Of a DNA stretch of 64,000 nucleotides, positions 45,737 to 62,753 are shown one piece after another. The notes under the pieces were generated by a model. It made no database searches. It was not told where the DNA came from and saw nothing but the letters and a program-made list of their open reading frames with translations. Location: NCBI RefSeq assembly GCF_001428625.1, contig NZ_LMIE01000002.1, forward strand, positions 42,272-106,271, in the 5' to 3' direction. A program made the position numbers and the translations under genes. Each line of letters begins with the position of its first letter. Position 1 is the stretch's first letter. The DNA comes from Hydrogenophaga sp. Root209. GTDB lineage: Bacteria > Pseudomonadota > Gammaproteobacteria > Burkholderiales > Burkholderiaceae_C.

Positions 45737-46008
45737 GCTTGCACCCCCGTATTCAGGGCGACCCCGTGCACGGTCAAGTGCAGGTCCGAGACCTCATGCA
45801 TCTCGTCATCCAGCGCGCTCATCACCACCTTGCTCAGGTCGCGGATTCTGATCACTGCGGCCTTGATGCCTTCGTCACCCGAAATGTTGATCTTGGAGAT
45901 CTCGGACAGGATCATGTGACTTAGCGCCTCTACCTGCCAAGCAGACTCAAGCGCCAGTCGATTCCTCGGGGAGTGGTCATCACCGTTGGGGATAATGGGA
46001 TCAGCCAT
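45733..46008 (-). CDS. 91-aa helical protein
   Basis: From ATG 46008: MADPIIPNGDDHSPRNRLAL, then a helical SKINISGDEGIKAAVIRIRD. Unknown family. It heads the three-gene chain of small acidic proteins after the integrase gene. Confidence 0.6.
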   Translation of the reverse strand: MADPIIPNGDDHSPRNRLALESAWQVEALSHMILSEISKINISGDEGIKAAVIRIRDLSKVVMSALDDEMHEVSDLHLTVHGVALNTGVQA

Positions 46009-46110
46009 TTTTGAACTCGCTTTCATTGATGGTCAGGGTGGCTGGTCGGTTGTATCGACCGGCTACCCGCCTTTTTGCCCTGCATAGACCGGCGCAGGGC
46101 TTGCCGGTAT

Positions 46111-47421
46111 TCATGCGCGCTTGAACGCGATCACCTTGCTGCCTTTGACGGGCTGCAGCAGTTGATAAAGCCTCTTCAGCGCTTCCAATTTCTCTGTCAT
46201 GTAGTCGTGGCCGTCATAGTGGCGGGCCTGCACGCCAGCCACGCCATGCGACTGCAGACGGCCCCGAATTTCGGAACTGATGCGCGCGCCGGCCAGCACC
46301 GTCTCAACGCCTGAGCGGATCCGCTTGGCCTGAAAGTCAGGGATCAGATCGCCCACGGCTTCAACCGCCCAGGCGCTCAGCGTGGTAGCGCCCAGGTGGG
46401 TCTTTCCGCCGTCCGTGGAGATTGCAAACTCGCCGGCTGGGGCGCACTGCTTGAGCGCTGCAGCGGCTTGGGTGGTCAATGGGATCGTGTGGGGGCGCGG
46501 CGCGCTGCCCGGGCGGCCCTTGCCGTCGTGCAAGGTGATGGCATTCGCCGCAATGTCGGCGGTGCGCAGGTTCACCAGTTGCTCGATCCGCTGGCCACCA
46601 GTGAGCAGGTGCAGGCGCAAGGCGGCCCCTTTGAAGCCTTCAATGTCTTTGATGGTCTGCCAGTAAGCCCGCATTTCATCCGGATTCAGCGGGCGCTTGT
46701 CGGGCTTGTTGGCCGATTCATCCGGGCTGGTGTCGGCGGCGGGGTTCAGGGTGATGTTGTACGCCTTGAACTTCATCGGGATACTGGCCTTGGACCGCGA
46801 AGCCTTGGCGGTCTGGTACGCGGCGCGCACGTAGCTGCGCAGCTTGTTGGCGGTGCGGCCTTTGCCCATCTCAAGCGTGCGGCGCATCATGTCGGCCACT
46901 TGCTCCATGGTGACGTGCTGAGCGGGCAGGGCGGCAACGTCTGGCCAGGCCTCAATCACATGAAGCTTGAAGATTGACCGCGCGTCCTTGTGAGCCTTCC
47001 GTCCCAACGCCTCAAGGTGGTCGGCGTAGTCATCCAGCAAGCTCTCAAGCGTGTACTTCCGTTCATCAGCGGCTGTGGCCACCGCCTTGGCTCTGGCGAC
47101 CTTTTCAGCCTGCTTCAGTACCGCGTGCCCGCCATCTGCTTTGTGGGTGTCGTGACGCTGAGCCAGCACCTCGGCGGCACGGATGGCGGCCTGCACCGAG
47201 TAACCGCGCTCTGAGGGCTTGAGGGATTTCGGGCTGGCTGTGGAGTCATAGGTGCCGATCGGCTCCCGCAGGGTCTTCCCGCCTGCGGTGACGCGCCAGT
47301 AGAACGACACGGCCCCGCTGGAAAGCTTGCGGGCTTCAAGTGACCCGTGGGGGATCACCTTGGTGATGCGGGAGAACTTCCCGGCCTCCAGCTCAGCGAT
47401 CACTTGTCCTGCGGTTTTCAT
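46111..47421 (-). CDS. int: Tyrosine integrase of the element
   Basis: The 436-aa P4-type recombinase has an N-terminal arm-binding domain, a core-binding domain (LLDDYADHLEALGRKAHKDAR) and a catalytic domain with the Arg in LTGGQRIEQLVNLR, KRIRSGVETVLAG, and a C-terminal block with SHG and tyrosines in HYDGHDY. It integrates the element at the tRNA-Lys site; it lies 150 bp from attR and points away from it. Confidence 0.92.
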   Translation of the reverse strand: MKTAGQVIAELEAGKFSRITKVIPHGSLEARKLSSGAVSFYWRVTAGGKTLREPIGTYDSTASPKSLKPSERGYSVQAAIRAAEVLAQRHDTHKADGGHAVLKQAEKVARAKAVATAADERKYTLESLLDDYADHLEALGRKAHKDARSIFKLHVIEAWPDVAALPAQHVTMEQVADMMRRTLEMGKGRTANKLRSYVRAAYQTAKASRSKASIPMKFKAYNITLNPAADTSPDESANKPDKRPLNPDEMRAYWQTIKDIEGFKGAALRLHLLTGGQRIEQLVNLRTADIAANAITLHDGKGRPGSAPRPHTIPLTTQAAAALKQCAPAGEFAISTDGGKTHLGATTLSAWAVEAVGDLIPDFQAKRIRSGVETVLAGARISSEIRGRLQSHGVAGVQARHYDGHDYMTEKLEALKRLYQLLQPVKGSKVIAFKRA

Positions 47422-47435
47422 AGTCCGTTGATTCT

Positions 47436-47459
47436 CGTGGTGACAGTCTGGTGACAGTT
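47436..47459 (+). repeat. Arm-type direct repeat near attR
   Basis: This 24-bp sequence is identical to 36287-36310 and holds two GGTGACAGT motifs (47439-47447 and 47450-47458). A fifth copy lies at 47535-47543. The repeats lie within the integrase promoter, so they may serve both recombination and autoregulation. Confidence 0.7.
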
Positions 47460-47574
47460 TAGACGAGGATCACTTTGTATGTCAACGGACTAACGTGGAC
47501 AACAAGACCATGAAAATCAACGAGTTATGGTGCTGGTGACAGTCCGGGGTTGTCCATGGTTTTCCGGTGTTTTA

Positions 47575-47625
47575 GGACTTTTAATCCGTTTGTCGTGGGT
47601 TCGACCCCCGCACGTCCCACCAAAA
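47575..47625 (+). repeat. Attachment site attR (51-bp direct repeat)
   Basis: The 3' end of the original tRNA-Lys gene, identical to 36175-36225. It is a fragment and not a second tRNA gene. Confidence 0.95.
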
Positions 47626-47631
47626 CATGTG

Positions 47632-47661
47632 AAGCCCTGATCGAAAGATCAGGGCTTTTTT
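47632..47661 (+). terminator. Original tRNA-Lys terminator, displaced after attR
   Basis: Stem AAGCCCTGATC / GATCAGGGCTT with a GAAA loop and a T-run. Its place just after attR suggests it once ended the tRNA-Lys transcript before integration. Confidence 0.8.
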
Positions 47662-47705
47662 GTTGCCCGCTGCATGTCATGCGGCGGGCGGCGCCGCGCA
47701 AAAAC

Positions 47706-47954
47706 TCAGCGTTTCTTGAAGAAGCCGTAGATCACCAGCAGGATGATCGCGCCGACCACCGAAGCCAGGAAGCCGACCGGATCGCCCTGGCGGTACAGAC
47801 CGAGTGCGGCGCCGAGATAGCCGGCCAGGAACGCGCCGGCGACACCGAGGAGAGCGGTCATGATCCAGCCCATGCTGTCGTTGCCAGGCTTGATGGCGCG
47901 TGCGATGAAACCGGCGATCAGGCCGATGAAGAGGGTGCCGAGGATGGACATCAT
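47706..47954 (-). CDS. GlsB/YeaQ/YmgE family small membrane protein
   Basis: The 82-aa product (MMSILGTLFIGLIAGFIARA) has three hydrophobic helices and the family's glycine-rich pattern with GWIMTALLGVAGAFLAGYLG. Homologues are stress-associated membrane proteins. Two tandem ATG codons, at 47954 and 47951, follow AGGAG. Confidence 0.85.
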   Translation of the reverse strand: MMSILGTLFIGLIAGFIARAIKPGNDSMGWIMTALLGVAGAFLAGYLGAALGLYRQGDPVGFLASVVGAIILLVIYGFFKKR

Positions 47955-48060
47955 TCGCGAGGCTCCTGAGAGTTGGGGTTGATACAAAAGCAATAGAGCA
48001 TGCACTCTAGCTGCTTTTTACCCTCGTTCCCCGCCGAGCCTGCGACGGCCCACCAAACGA

Positions 48061-50060
<2,000 letters not shown>

Positions 50061-50064
<4 letters not shown>

Positions 50065-50963
50065 GGAGCGGGCGTCTGCGAGGTGGGCAGCGCCAAAAGG
50101 GATTCAAGGGTGAGCAGGAGAACCTGGTCGTCGCCGGCGCTGGTGGCGAGCCAGACGGTTTCCAGGTGGGGGAACGCAGCTTCAAAGTGCTCGCGTTCGT
50201 TGCCGATTTCCAGCACCAGCACGCCCTGGGGCTTGAGCCGTCTGGGGACGTCGCGAATCAGCTGGCGCACGAAGTCCATGCCGTCCACATTGCCGGCGAT
50301 GTTGCCGTCCAGAGCCAGGGCGGGTTCGGCGCGGTATTCGGGTGGGAGCGCGGCCATGCTGCGGGCGTTCACATACGGCGGGTTGCACAGGATGAGGTCC
50401 CAGGGGCCGGGGCATTTCTTCAGACCGTCGGACACCACGAGCTTGATACGGTTCTGCAGTTCGTGACGCGCCACGTTGATACGCGCGACTTCCAGTGCCT
50501 CGATCGAGATGTCGGCGCCGGTCACGCGCACGTCGGGGTAGGCCATGGCCGCGAGCACGGCCAGGCTGCCGTTGCCGGTGCACAGATCGAGCACGTCGCG
50601 CGTCTTCTCGTCCAGCCAGGGGTCGATCGAGCCCTCGGCCAGCAGTTCGGCGATGAAGCTGCGCGGCACGATGGCACGCCGATCCACGTGGAAGGGAACA
50701 CCCTGCAGCCAGGCTTCGCCGGTGAGGTAGGCCGCGGGTTCGCGGGAGTCGATCCGGCGCTGGACCAGCGCCTCCACCTCGGCTTGTTGCTGCGCCGTGA
50801 TGGGTTGGCGAGCCAGGGCGTCCAGGTCGCTGTCCAGCGGCAGGCCAAGCTGCCACAGCACGAGCCAGGTGGCTTCGTCGCGCGCATTGGTGGTGCCATG
50901 GCCATAGGCCAGATGGGCCGCATCCAGGCGGCGGGTGGCCGCAGCCAGCAGGTCTTTCAGTTT
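50061..50963 (-). CDS. prmB: Ribosomal protein uL3 glutamine methyltransferase
   Basis: The 300-aa SAM-dependent enzyme has DLCTGNGSLAVLAA (SAM-binding) and the catalytic NPPY in LILCNPPYVNARSM. The long N-terminal helical part and NGSLAV style point to PrmB rather than PrmC. GTG 50963 is preferred; a TTG at 50993 would overlap dapE by 20 nt. Confidence 0.88.
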
Positions 50964-50973
50964 CACGGGGCGC

Positions 50974-53311
<2,338 letters not shown>

Positions 53312-53348
53312 GTCGTGCCTTTCCCTTGGAGTTCCAAAAACCGGAGAT

Positions 53349-54182
53349 TCAGTCTCTGAGGAGGTCGTTCAGGCTGGTCTTGGAGCGGGTCTGCGCGTCC
53401 ACCGTCTTGACGATGATGGCCGCGTAGGTGCTGTAGTCCTTGCCCGATGCCGTTTTCTTGGGCAGGCTGCCACTGATCACCACGCTGCCGCTGGGCACGC
53501 GGCCAAACACCACCTCGCCGGTGTCGCGGTTGAAGATGGGCGTGCTCTGGCCGAGATAGACGCCCATGCCCAGCACGGAGTTCTCTTCGACGACGACGCC
53601 TTCAACCACCTCGGAGCGCGCGCCGATGAAGCAGTTGTCTTCGATGATCGTGGGGCCGGCCTGCAGCGGCTCCAGCACACCGCCGATGCCGACACCACCC
53701 GAGAGGTGCACGTTCTTGCCGATCTGCGCACAGGAACCGACCGTGGCCCAGGTGTCGACCATGGTGTTTTCATCGACGTAGGCGCCGATGTTGACGTAGC
53801 TGGGCATGAGGATGGCGCCCTTGGCAATGTAGCTGCCCCGACGCGCCACGGCAGGCGGCACCACGCGCACACCGCTGGCCTTCATCTCGGATTCGCTCAG
53901 GTGGGAAAACTTCGTCTTGACCTTGTCGAAGAAGCCCAGATCACCCGCGCGCATGATCTCGTTGTCCTTCAGGCGGAACGACAGGAGCACCGCCTTCTTG
54001 ATCCACTGGTGCACCGTCCACTGGCCCACGGCCTCGCGCGTGGCCACGCGCAGGCGGCCCTTGTTGAGCTCGGTGATCACGTGCTCCACCGCGTCCAGCA
54101 CTTCCTTGGGTGCAGAGGCTGGTGAGAGTTCGGCGCGGTTGTCCCAGGCGTTGTCGATCAGGGTTTGCAGTTGTTGTGTCAT
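53349..54182 (-). CDS. dapD: Tetrahydrodipicolinate N-succinyltransferase
   Basis: The 277-aa left-handed beta-helix enzyme shows hexapeptide repeats ([23 protein letters not shown] and [13 protein letters not shown]) and the LRD tail. It feeds dapC and dapE in lysine/peptidoglycan precursor synthesis. Confidence 0.97.
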   Translation of the reverse strand: MTQQLQTLIDNAWDNRAELSPASAPKEVLDAVEHVITELNKGRLRVATREAVGQWTVHQWIKKAVLLSFRLKDNEIMRAGDLGFFDKVKTKFSHLSESEMKASGVRVVPPAVARRGSYIAKGAILMPSYVNIGAYVDENTMVDTWATVGSCAQIGKNVHLSGGVGIGGVLEPLQAGPTIIEDNCFIGARSEVVEGVVVEENSVLGMGVYLGQSTPIFNRDTGEVVFGRVPSGSVVISGSLPKKTASGKDYSTYAAIIVKTVDAQTRSKTSLNDLLRD

Positions 54183-54218
54183 GAGGCAGGTCGAAGGAGG
54201 AGAAAAGAAAAAGGGAAG

Positions 54219-55442
54219 TCAGGCGTGCCCGGCCATGAAGGCCCTGATGCGGTGGGCTGCCTCCAGGCATTCGGCGGGTTCGGCCACCAGGGCCATGCGC
54301 ACGCGGCCCGTGCCCGGGTTGGATCCGGCGAAAGTGCGGGCCAAGTAGCTGCCGGGCAGAACCGTCACATTGTATTGAGCCAGCAGGGCGCGGGCGAAGG
54401 CTTCGTCGGCGCTCAAGCCCGCGCTGGCATCGGCAAAAGACGCCGGCACGCCGGCCCACAGGTAAAAGGAGGCATCGGGCAGGGCCACATCGAGCACCTC
54501 GGACAGCAGGGGGGTGACCTGGGCGAACTTCTCGCGGTACTGGCGCCGGTTGTCCACCACATGGGATTCGTCTGCCCAGGCGGCACGGCTGGCTGCCTGC
54601 ACCACCGGGCTCATGGCGCCGCCGTGGTAGGTGCGGTAGAGCAGGAAAGGCTTGATGAGCGCTGCGTCACCGGCCACAAAGCCGCTGCGCAGGCCCGGCA
54701 CGTTGCTGCGCTTGGACAGGCTGGTGAAGCTCATCAGGTTGCGAAAATCGGTGCGGCCGAGCGCTCGCGCCGCCTCCAGCCCGCCCAGCGGCGGCTCGTC
54801 GCGGAAGTAGATCTCGCTGTAGCACTCGTCGGAAGCGATCACGAAGCCGTGCCTGTCGCTCAGGTCGAACAGCTTGCGCCACTCATCCAGCGGCATCACC
54901 GCGCCGGCCGGGTTGCCCGGCGAGCACACAAACAGCAACTGGGTGCGGGCCCAGACCTCGGCCGGCACGGCGGCCCAGTCGGCCGCGAAATTGCGCGCCG
55001 GGTCACTGGCCACATAGAACGGCTCGGCGCCGCCCAGCAAGGCTGCGCCCTCGTAGATTTGGTAGAAAGGGTTGGGAAACACCACCGTCGCGCCCGGGCG
55101 GCTCGGGTCGATCACGGTCTGGGCAAAGGCGAACAGGGCTTCTCGCGAGCCGTTGACCGGCAGCACCTGGGTGGCCGGGTTCACCGTCACGCCATAGCGC
55201 CGCTGCACCCAGGCCGCACAGGCTTCGCGCAGGGCGGGCTCGCCGGCGGTGGCGGGGTAACTGGAAAGGCCTGTGTCCAGCGCGGCGGCCAGGGCCTGTT
55301 TCAGGAAATCGGGGGCGGCGTGTCTGGGCTCGCCAATGCCCAGGCTGATGGGGCGCAGCGCCGGGTTGGGGGTGATGTCGGCAAACAGCCGACGCAGACG
55401 TTCGAAAGGGTAGGGCTGCAGGCGGGACAGGAGCGGGTTCAT
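54219..55442 (-). CDS. dapC: Succinyldiaminopimelate transaminase
   Basis: This 407-aa PLP aminotransferase has VNGSREALFAFAQ, LFVCSPGNPAGAVM, ASDECYSEIYF and the PLP lysine in SLSKRSNVPGLRSGF. Start ATG 55442; a longer start at 55493 adds 17 unlikely residues. It is divergent from smc. Confidence 0.93.
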   Translation of the reverse strand: MNPLLSRLQPYPFERLRRLFADITPNPALRPISLGIGEPRHAAPDFLKQALAAALDTGLSSYPATAGEPALREACAAWVQRRYGVTVNPATQVLPVNGSREALFAFAQTVIDPSRPGATVVFPNPFYQIYEGAALLGGAEPFYVASDPARNFAADWAAVPAEVWARTQLLFVCSPGNPAGAVMPLDEWRKLFDLSDRHGFVIASDECYSEIYFRDEPPLGGLEAARALGRTDFRNLMSFTSLSKRSNVPGLRSGFVAGDAALIKPFLLYRTYHGGAMSPVVQAASRAAWADESHVVDNRRQYREKFAQVTPLLSEVLDVALPDASFYLWAGVPASFADASAGLSADEAFARALLAQYNVTVLPGSYLARTFAGSNPGTGRVRMALVAEPAECLEAAHRIRAFMAGHA

Positions 55443-55606
55443 CCCCCGATTATCCGTTTGCCCCGCATACCCCCGCCCCCAGGGGACGTTCACCGCTTTG
55501 GTGATCGCCGCCCCGGGCAGGCCCGCAGGGGCAGCGGGGTATCATTTCGCTCGCGTCGTCGGCCTCGGGCGGGCGTTTCTCATCCAGTCAGTCATCGGGC
55601 AGCGCC

Positions 55607-58600
55607 GTGCGTCTCAACTCCATCAAGCTCTCCGGCTTCAAGTCCTTCGCCGAACCGACCAATTTCATGCTCCCGGGCCAGCTGGTGGGCGTGGTTGGGC
55701 CCAACGGATGTGGCAAGTCCAACATCATGGACGCCGTGCGTTGGGTGCTGGGCGAGTCCAAGGCCTCCGAGCTGCGCGGCGAGTCCATGCAGGACGTGAT
55801 TTTCAACGGCACCAACACGCGCAAGCCTGCCAGCCGTTCCAGCGTGGAGCTGGTGTTCGACAACAGCGACCACCGCGCAGGCGGCCAGTGGGGCCAGTTC
55901 GGCGAGATCGCGGTCAAGCGCGTGCTCACGCGAGACGGCACCAGCAGCTACTACATCAACAACCAGCCGGTGCGCCGCCGCGACGTGCAGGACGTGTTTC
56001 TGGGCACCGGTCTGGGCCCGCGCGCCTACGCCATCATTGGCCAGGGCACCATCAGCCGCATCATCGAGAGCAAGCCCGAAGAGCTTCGCCTGTTCCTCGA
56101 GGAAGCCGCGGGCGTCTCCAAATACAAGGAACGCCGCCGCGAGACCGCGCACCGCCTGGCCGATACGCGCGAGAACCTCACGCGGGTGGAAGACATCCTG
56201 CGCGAGCTCAATGCCAACCTCGACAAGCTGGAGAAGCAGGCCGAGGTGGCCGCGAAGTACAACAACCTGCAGGCCGGCGTCACGCTCAAGCAGCACCAGC
56301 TCTGGTTCATGAAGCGCGGCGAGGCCGAGGCCGACCAGGCGAAGGTCAAGACCGACGCGGCCCAGGCGATCAACGATCTGGAATCGCGCACGGCCGATTT
56401 GCGCCGCATTGAGAGTGAGCTGGAAACCATCCGCCAGGCCCACTACGCCGCGGGCGACCAAGTGAACCAGGCACAGGGCAAGCTCTACGAAGCGAGTGCC
56501 GAGGTCGGCAAGCTTGAAGCCGAGATCCGGTTTGTGGTGGAAGGTCGCACCCGCGTGGAACAGCGTCTGGTGCAGCTGAAAGAACAGATCGCCTCGTGGT
56601 CCACCCGCAGCGAAGACGCGGCGGTGGAGCTGGAGCAGCTGGCCGAATCGATGGTGCAGGCCGAAGACCAGTCGGTGGTGTTGGCCGCGCAAGGCGAAGA
56701 GCAATCAGGCGCATTGCCCGCGCTCGAAGACAGCCTGCGCCAGGCCCAGGCCCGCGCCAACGAGCAGCGCGCCAGCGTCACGCAGGTGCAGCAGCAGATC
56801 CAGGTGCTCGCGGCCGAGCAGCGCAACATCGAAGAACAGAGCCGTTCGCTCAACCAGCGCCGCGAGCGCCTCACGGCCGACCGCAACGCGCTGGCGGCGC
56901 CCGACGAGGCGCGTCTGCTGAGTGCGCAGACCCAGCTCGCCAGTGCGCAGGAAACCGCCGAGCTCAACGAAGCGGTGCTGCACGAACTCCAGGACAGCGT
57001 GCCCCAGCTTGACGACGCGCGCCGCACCGCGCAGCAGGCCGTCAACCAGGAATCGGCCCGGCAGGCCGACCTCTCGGCCCGCATGGAAGCGCTCAAGGCG
57101 CTGCAGGACAAGGTCAAGACCGACGGCAAATTGAAACCCTGGCTGGCCAAGCATGGGCTCGATGGCTTGCAGGGCCTGTGGAGCCGCATCCACATCGAAA
57201 CCGGTTGGGAAAACGCATTGGAAGCCGCGCTGCGCGAGCGCCTGGGTGCGCTCGAAGTTTCACGCCTGGACATGGTGCGTGCCTTTGGCAACGACGCACC
57301 ACCGGCCAAGCTGGCCGTCTACAACCCGCCATCGGGCGGCGCTGCCGCCGTCAGCACCACCGGCCTCAAACCCCTGGCCGCCTGGCTGCGCCTGAACGAC
57401 GCCAGCCAGCAGGCCCTGCTGGCTGAGTGGCTGCACGGCTGCCTGACCGCGTCCAGCCTTGAAGACGCGATGGCGCAGCGCGCCCAGTTGCAAGCCGGCG
57501 AGGTGATCTTCGTGGCCAGCGGCCATGCGGTGACGGCGCACAGCGTGAGCTTCTACGCGCCCGACAGCGAACAGGCCGGCCTGCTGGCGCGCGCGCAGGA
57601 AATCGAGAACATCGACAAGCAGCTCAAGGCGCAGGTGCTGATCAACGAACAGGCACGCTCAAGCCTGATCCGCGCCGAAGCCGCCTACACCGACGCCTCG
57701 CAGCGCCTGGTGAGCGCCCGGCGCGATGCCGCCGAATCGCGCAGCCGCGCGCACGAACTGCAGGTGGAGGCCCTGCGCCTGACCCAACTGGCCGAGCAGA
57801 CCCGCGCGCGCAGCGAGCAGATTGCCTCCGATCTGGCCGAGGTCGACGCCCAGCTCGACGAATTGCAGGAGCGCCGCGTGACCGCTGAGGCGCGGTTTGA
57901 AGAGCTCGACATGCAACTGGCCGACAGCCAGGAGCGCCACGCGCAACTGGACGACACGGTGATCGCGGCCGAGCGTTCGCTGAACCAGGCGCGCGAACAG
58001 CAACGCTCGCTGGAGCGCACCGCACAAGAAGCCACGTTTGCCTTGCGCAGCCTGCAGGCGCGTCAGGCCGAGCTGCAGCGCTCGCTGGAGACGGCCGCCA
58101 CGCAGGAAAAGTCACTCGCGGACGAACAGCAACGCGCCGCCGAAGAGCTGGGGCGCCTCAACGACGCCGCCGCACAGGCCGGCCTGCAGAACGCGCTGGC
58201 CATGAAGCTCGAACGCGAGCAGGCGCTGGGCGCGCTGCGCAGCCAGTACGACGACCTCACGGCCAAGCTGCGGGCCAGCGACGAGCGCCGCCTGCAACTG
58301 GAGCGTGAACTCGATCCGCTGCGCAACCGCATCACCGATTTCCAGCTGAAAGAACAGGCCGCGCGCCTGGGCGTGGAGCAGTACAGCCAGATGCTCGAAG
58401 AAGCCCAGGCCGATCTGGCCGCCGTGGCGCAAAGCATCACGGAGAACAACGTGCGCCTGCCCGGCATGCAGGGCGAGATCGACCGCCTGCACCGCGAGAT
58501 CCAGGCCCTGGGCGCAGTCAACCTCGCCGCGCTGGACGAACTCACCGCTGCGCGCGAGCGCAAAACCTTCCTTGATGCGCAGACGGCCGATCTGGTCGAG

Positions 58601-59125
58601 GCCATGAACACGCTGGAAGACGCGATCAAGAAAATCGACAACGAAACGCGCGATTTGCTGGGCAGCACCTTCGAGACCGTCAATACGCATTTCGGCAAGA
58701 TGTTCCCCGAGCTCTTCGGCGGCGGCAACGCGCGCCTGGTGATGACGGGCGAGGAAATCCTGGACGCTGGCGTGCAGGTGATGGCACAGCCACCGGGCAA
58801 GAAGAACCAGACCATCCACCTGCTTTCGGGCGGCGAGAAGGCGCTCACCGCCATCGCGCTCGTGTTCGCGATCTTCCAGCTCAACCCCGCGCCGTTCTGC
58901 CTGCTCGACGAGGTGGACGCTCCGCTGGACGACGCCAACACCGAGCGCTACGCCAAGCTGGTCACCCACATGTCCAAAGAGACGCAGTTCCTGTTCATCA
59001 GCCACAACAAGATCGCCATGGAAATGGCCGAGCAGTTGATCGGTGTGACCATGCAGGAGCAGGGCGTCTCCCGCATCGTGGCGGTGGACATGGAATCGGC
59101 CGCCGGCATGCTCGAACCCACCTGA
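55607..59125 (+). CDS. smc: Chromosome segregation protein SMC
   Basis: The 1172-aa ATPase has VGPNGCGKSNIMDAVRW (Walker A), two coiled-coil arms, a hinge region around 510-650, and LLSGGEKALTAIALV with LLDEVDAPLDDAN. It organises the chromosome with ScpAB. The GTG at 55607 gives the family start VRLNSIKLSGFKSF. TATCAT at 55540-55545 may be a -10. Confidence 0.96.
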   Translation: MRLNSIKLSGFKSFAEPTNFMLPGQLVGVVGPNGCGKSNIMDAVRWVLGESKASELRGESMQDVIFNGTNTRKPASRSSVELVFDNSDHRAGGQWGQFGEIAVKRVLTRDGTSSYYINNQPVRRRDVQDVFLGTGLGPRAYAIIGQGTISRIIESKPEELRLFLEEAAGVSKYKERRRETAHRLADTRENLTRVEDILRELNANLDKLEKQAEVAAKYNNLQAGVTLKQHQLWFMKRGEAEADQAKVKTDAAQAINDLESRTADLRRIESELETIRQAHYAAGDQVNQAQGKLYEASAEVGKLEAEIRFVVEGRTRVEQRLVQLKEQIASWSTRSEDAAVELEQLAESMVQAEDQSVVLAAQGEEQSGALPALEDSLRQAQARANEQRASVTQVQQQIQVLAAEQRNIEEQSRSLNQRRERLTADRNALAAPDEARLLSAQTQLASAQETAELNEAVLHELQDSVPQLDDARRTAQQAVNQESARQADLSARMEALKALQDKVKTDGKLKPWLAKHGLDGLQGLWSRIHIETGWENALEAALRERLGALEVSRLDMVRAFGNDAPPAKLAVYNPPSGGAAAVSTTGLKPLAAWLRLNDASQQALLAEWLHGCLTASSLEDAMAQRAQLQAGEVIFVASGHAVTAHSVSFYAPDSEQAGLLARAQEIENIDKQLKAQVLINEQARSSLIRAEAAYTDASQRLVSARRDAAESRSRAHELQVEALRLTQLAEQTRARSEQIASDLAEVDAQLDELQERRVTAEARFEELDMQLADSQERHAQLDDTVIAAERSLNQAREQQRSLERTAQEATFALRSLQARQAELQRSLETAATQEKSLADEQQRAAEELGRLNDAAAQAGLQNALAMKLEREQALGALRSQYDDLTAKLRASDERRLQLERELDPLRNRITDFQLKEQAARLGVEQYSQMLEEAQADLAAVAQSITENNVRLPGMQGEIDRLHREIQALGAVNLAALDELTAARERKTFLDAQTADLVEAMNTLEDAIKKIDNETRDLLGSTFETVNTHFGKMFPELFGGGNARLVMTGEEILDAGVQVMAQPPGKKNQTIHLLSGGEKALTAIALVFAIFQLNPAPFCLLDEVDAPLDDANTERYAKLVTHMSKETQFLFISHNKIAMEMAEQLIGVTMQEQGVSRIVAVDMESAAGMLEPT

Positions 59126-59136
59126 ACACAAACACC

Positions 59137-62356
<3,220 letters not shown>

Positions 62357-62364
62357 AGACATGC

Positions 62365-62679
62365 CTACTTGAACTTGTAGTGGTCCCGGTTGAGCACCGC
62401 CGCGATGGCGGTGACTTCTTCGGGAAAGAGTTGCAGGTTCAGCTGCGTGCTGCAGTTCTCCACCATGCCGCGCAACAGGCTGGCGTTGTTGATGCGGCCT
62501 TGCGGGCGGTAGATGGCGCTGCCGTCGCCGCCGACCTTGCTGGCGTGGCATTGCGCGCATTTGTTGTCTGCAATGAGCTTGGTGCCCAGGGCCAAGTCGG
62601 CGCCTTTGAAGATCTCGGCGCCCTGGGCCTGCGCCAGCGGGGGCACGAACAGGGCGAGGGCGAGCAGGGTGGTCTTCAT
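62365..62679 (-). CDS. Small periplasmic c-type cytochrome
   Basis: The 104-aa product has a signal peptide (MKTTLLALALFVPPLAQAQG) and one haem motif C-A-Q-C-H. ATG 62679 has GGAGAA 6 nt upstream. Its partners are unknown; the closest genes, ligA and def, are unrelated. Confidence 0.85.
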   Translation of the reverse strand: MKTTLLALALFVPPLAQAQGAEIFKGADLALGTKLIADNKCAQCHASKVGGDGSAIYRPQGRINNASLLRGMVENCSTQLNLQLFPEEVTAIAAVLNRDHYKFK

Positions 62680-62753
62680 GGGTTCTCCTCGGGTGGTCGC
62701 GTGGGGTGTCGTGATCAGCGAAACTAAACCCATCTCCCCCGCTTGTCCAACCC

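Larger units (their letters stand above)
36226..47574. mobile_element. Satellite-like prophage integrated in tRNA-Lys
   Basis: The element is bounded by 51-bp direct repeats and carries, mostly on the minus strand, an integrase next to attR, small early genes, AlpA, a primase, an HNH nuclease, a small terminase and an HK97-type capsid gene. It lacks visible genes for large terminase, portal, maturation protease, tail or lysis. The size (11.4 kb) and gene set resemble phage-inducible islands that use a helper phage. Confidence 0.8.

Noticed and set aside
47575-47625. Possible second tRNA-Lys gene
   Set aside because: Only the 3' half is present; it is the attR copy.
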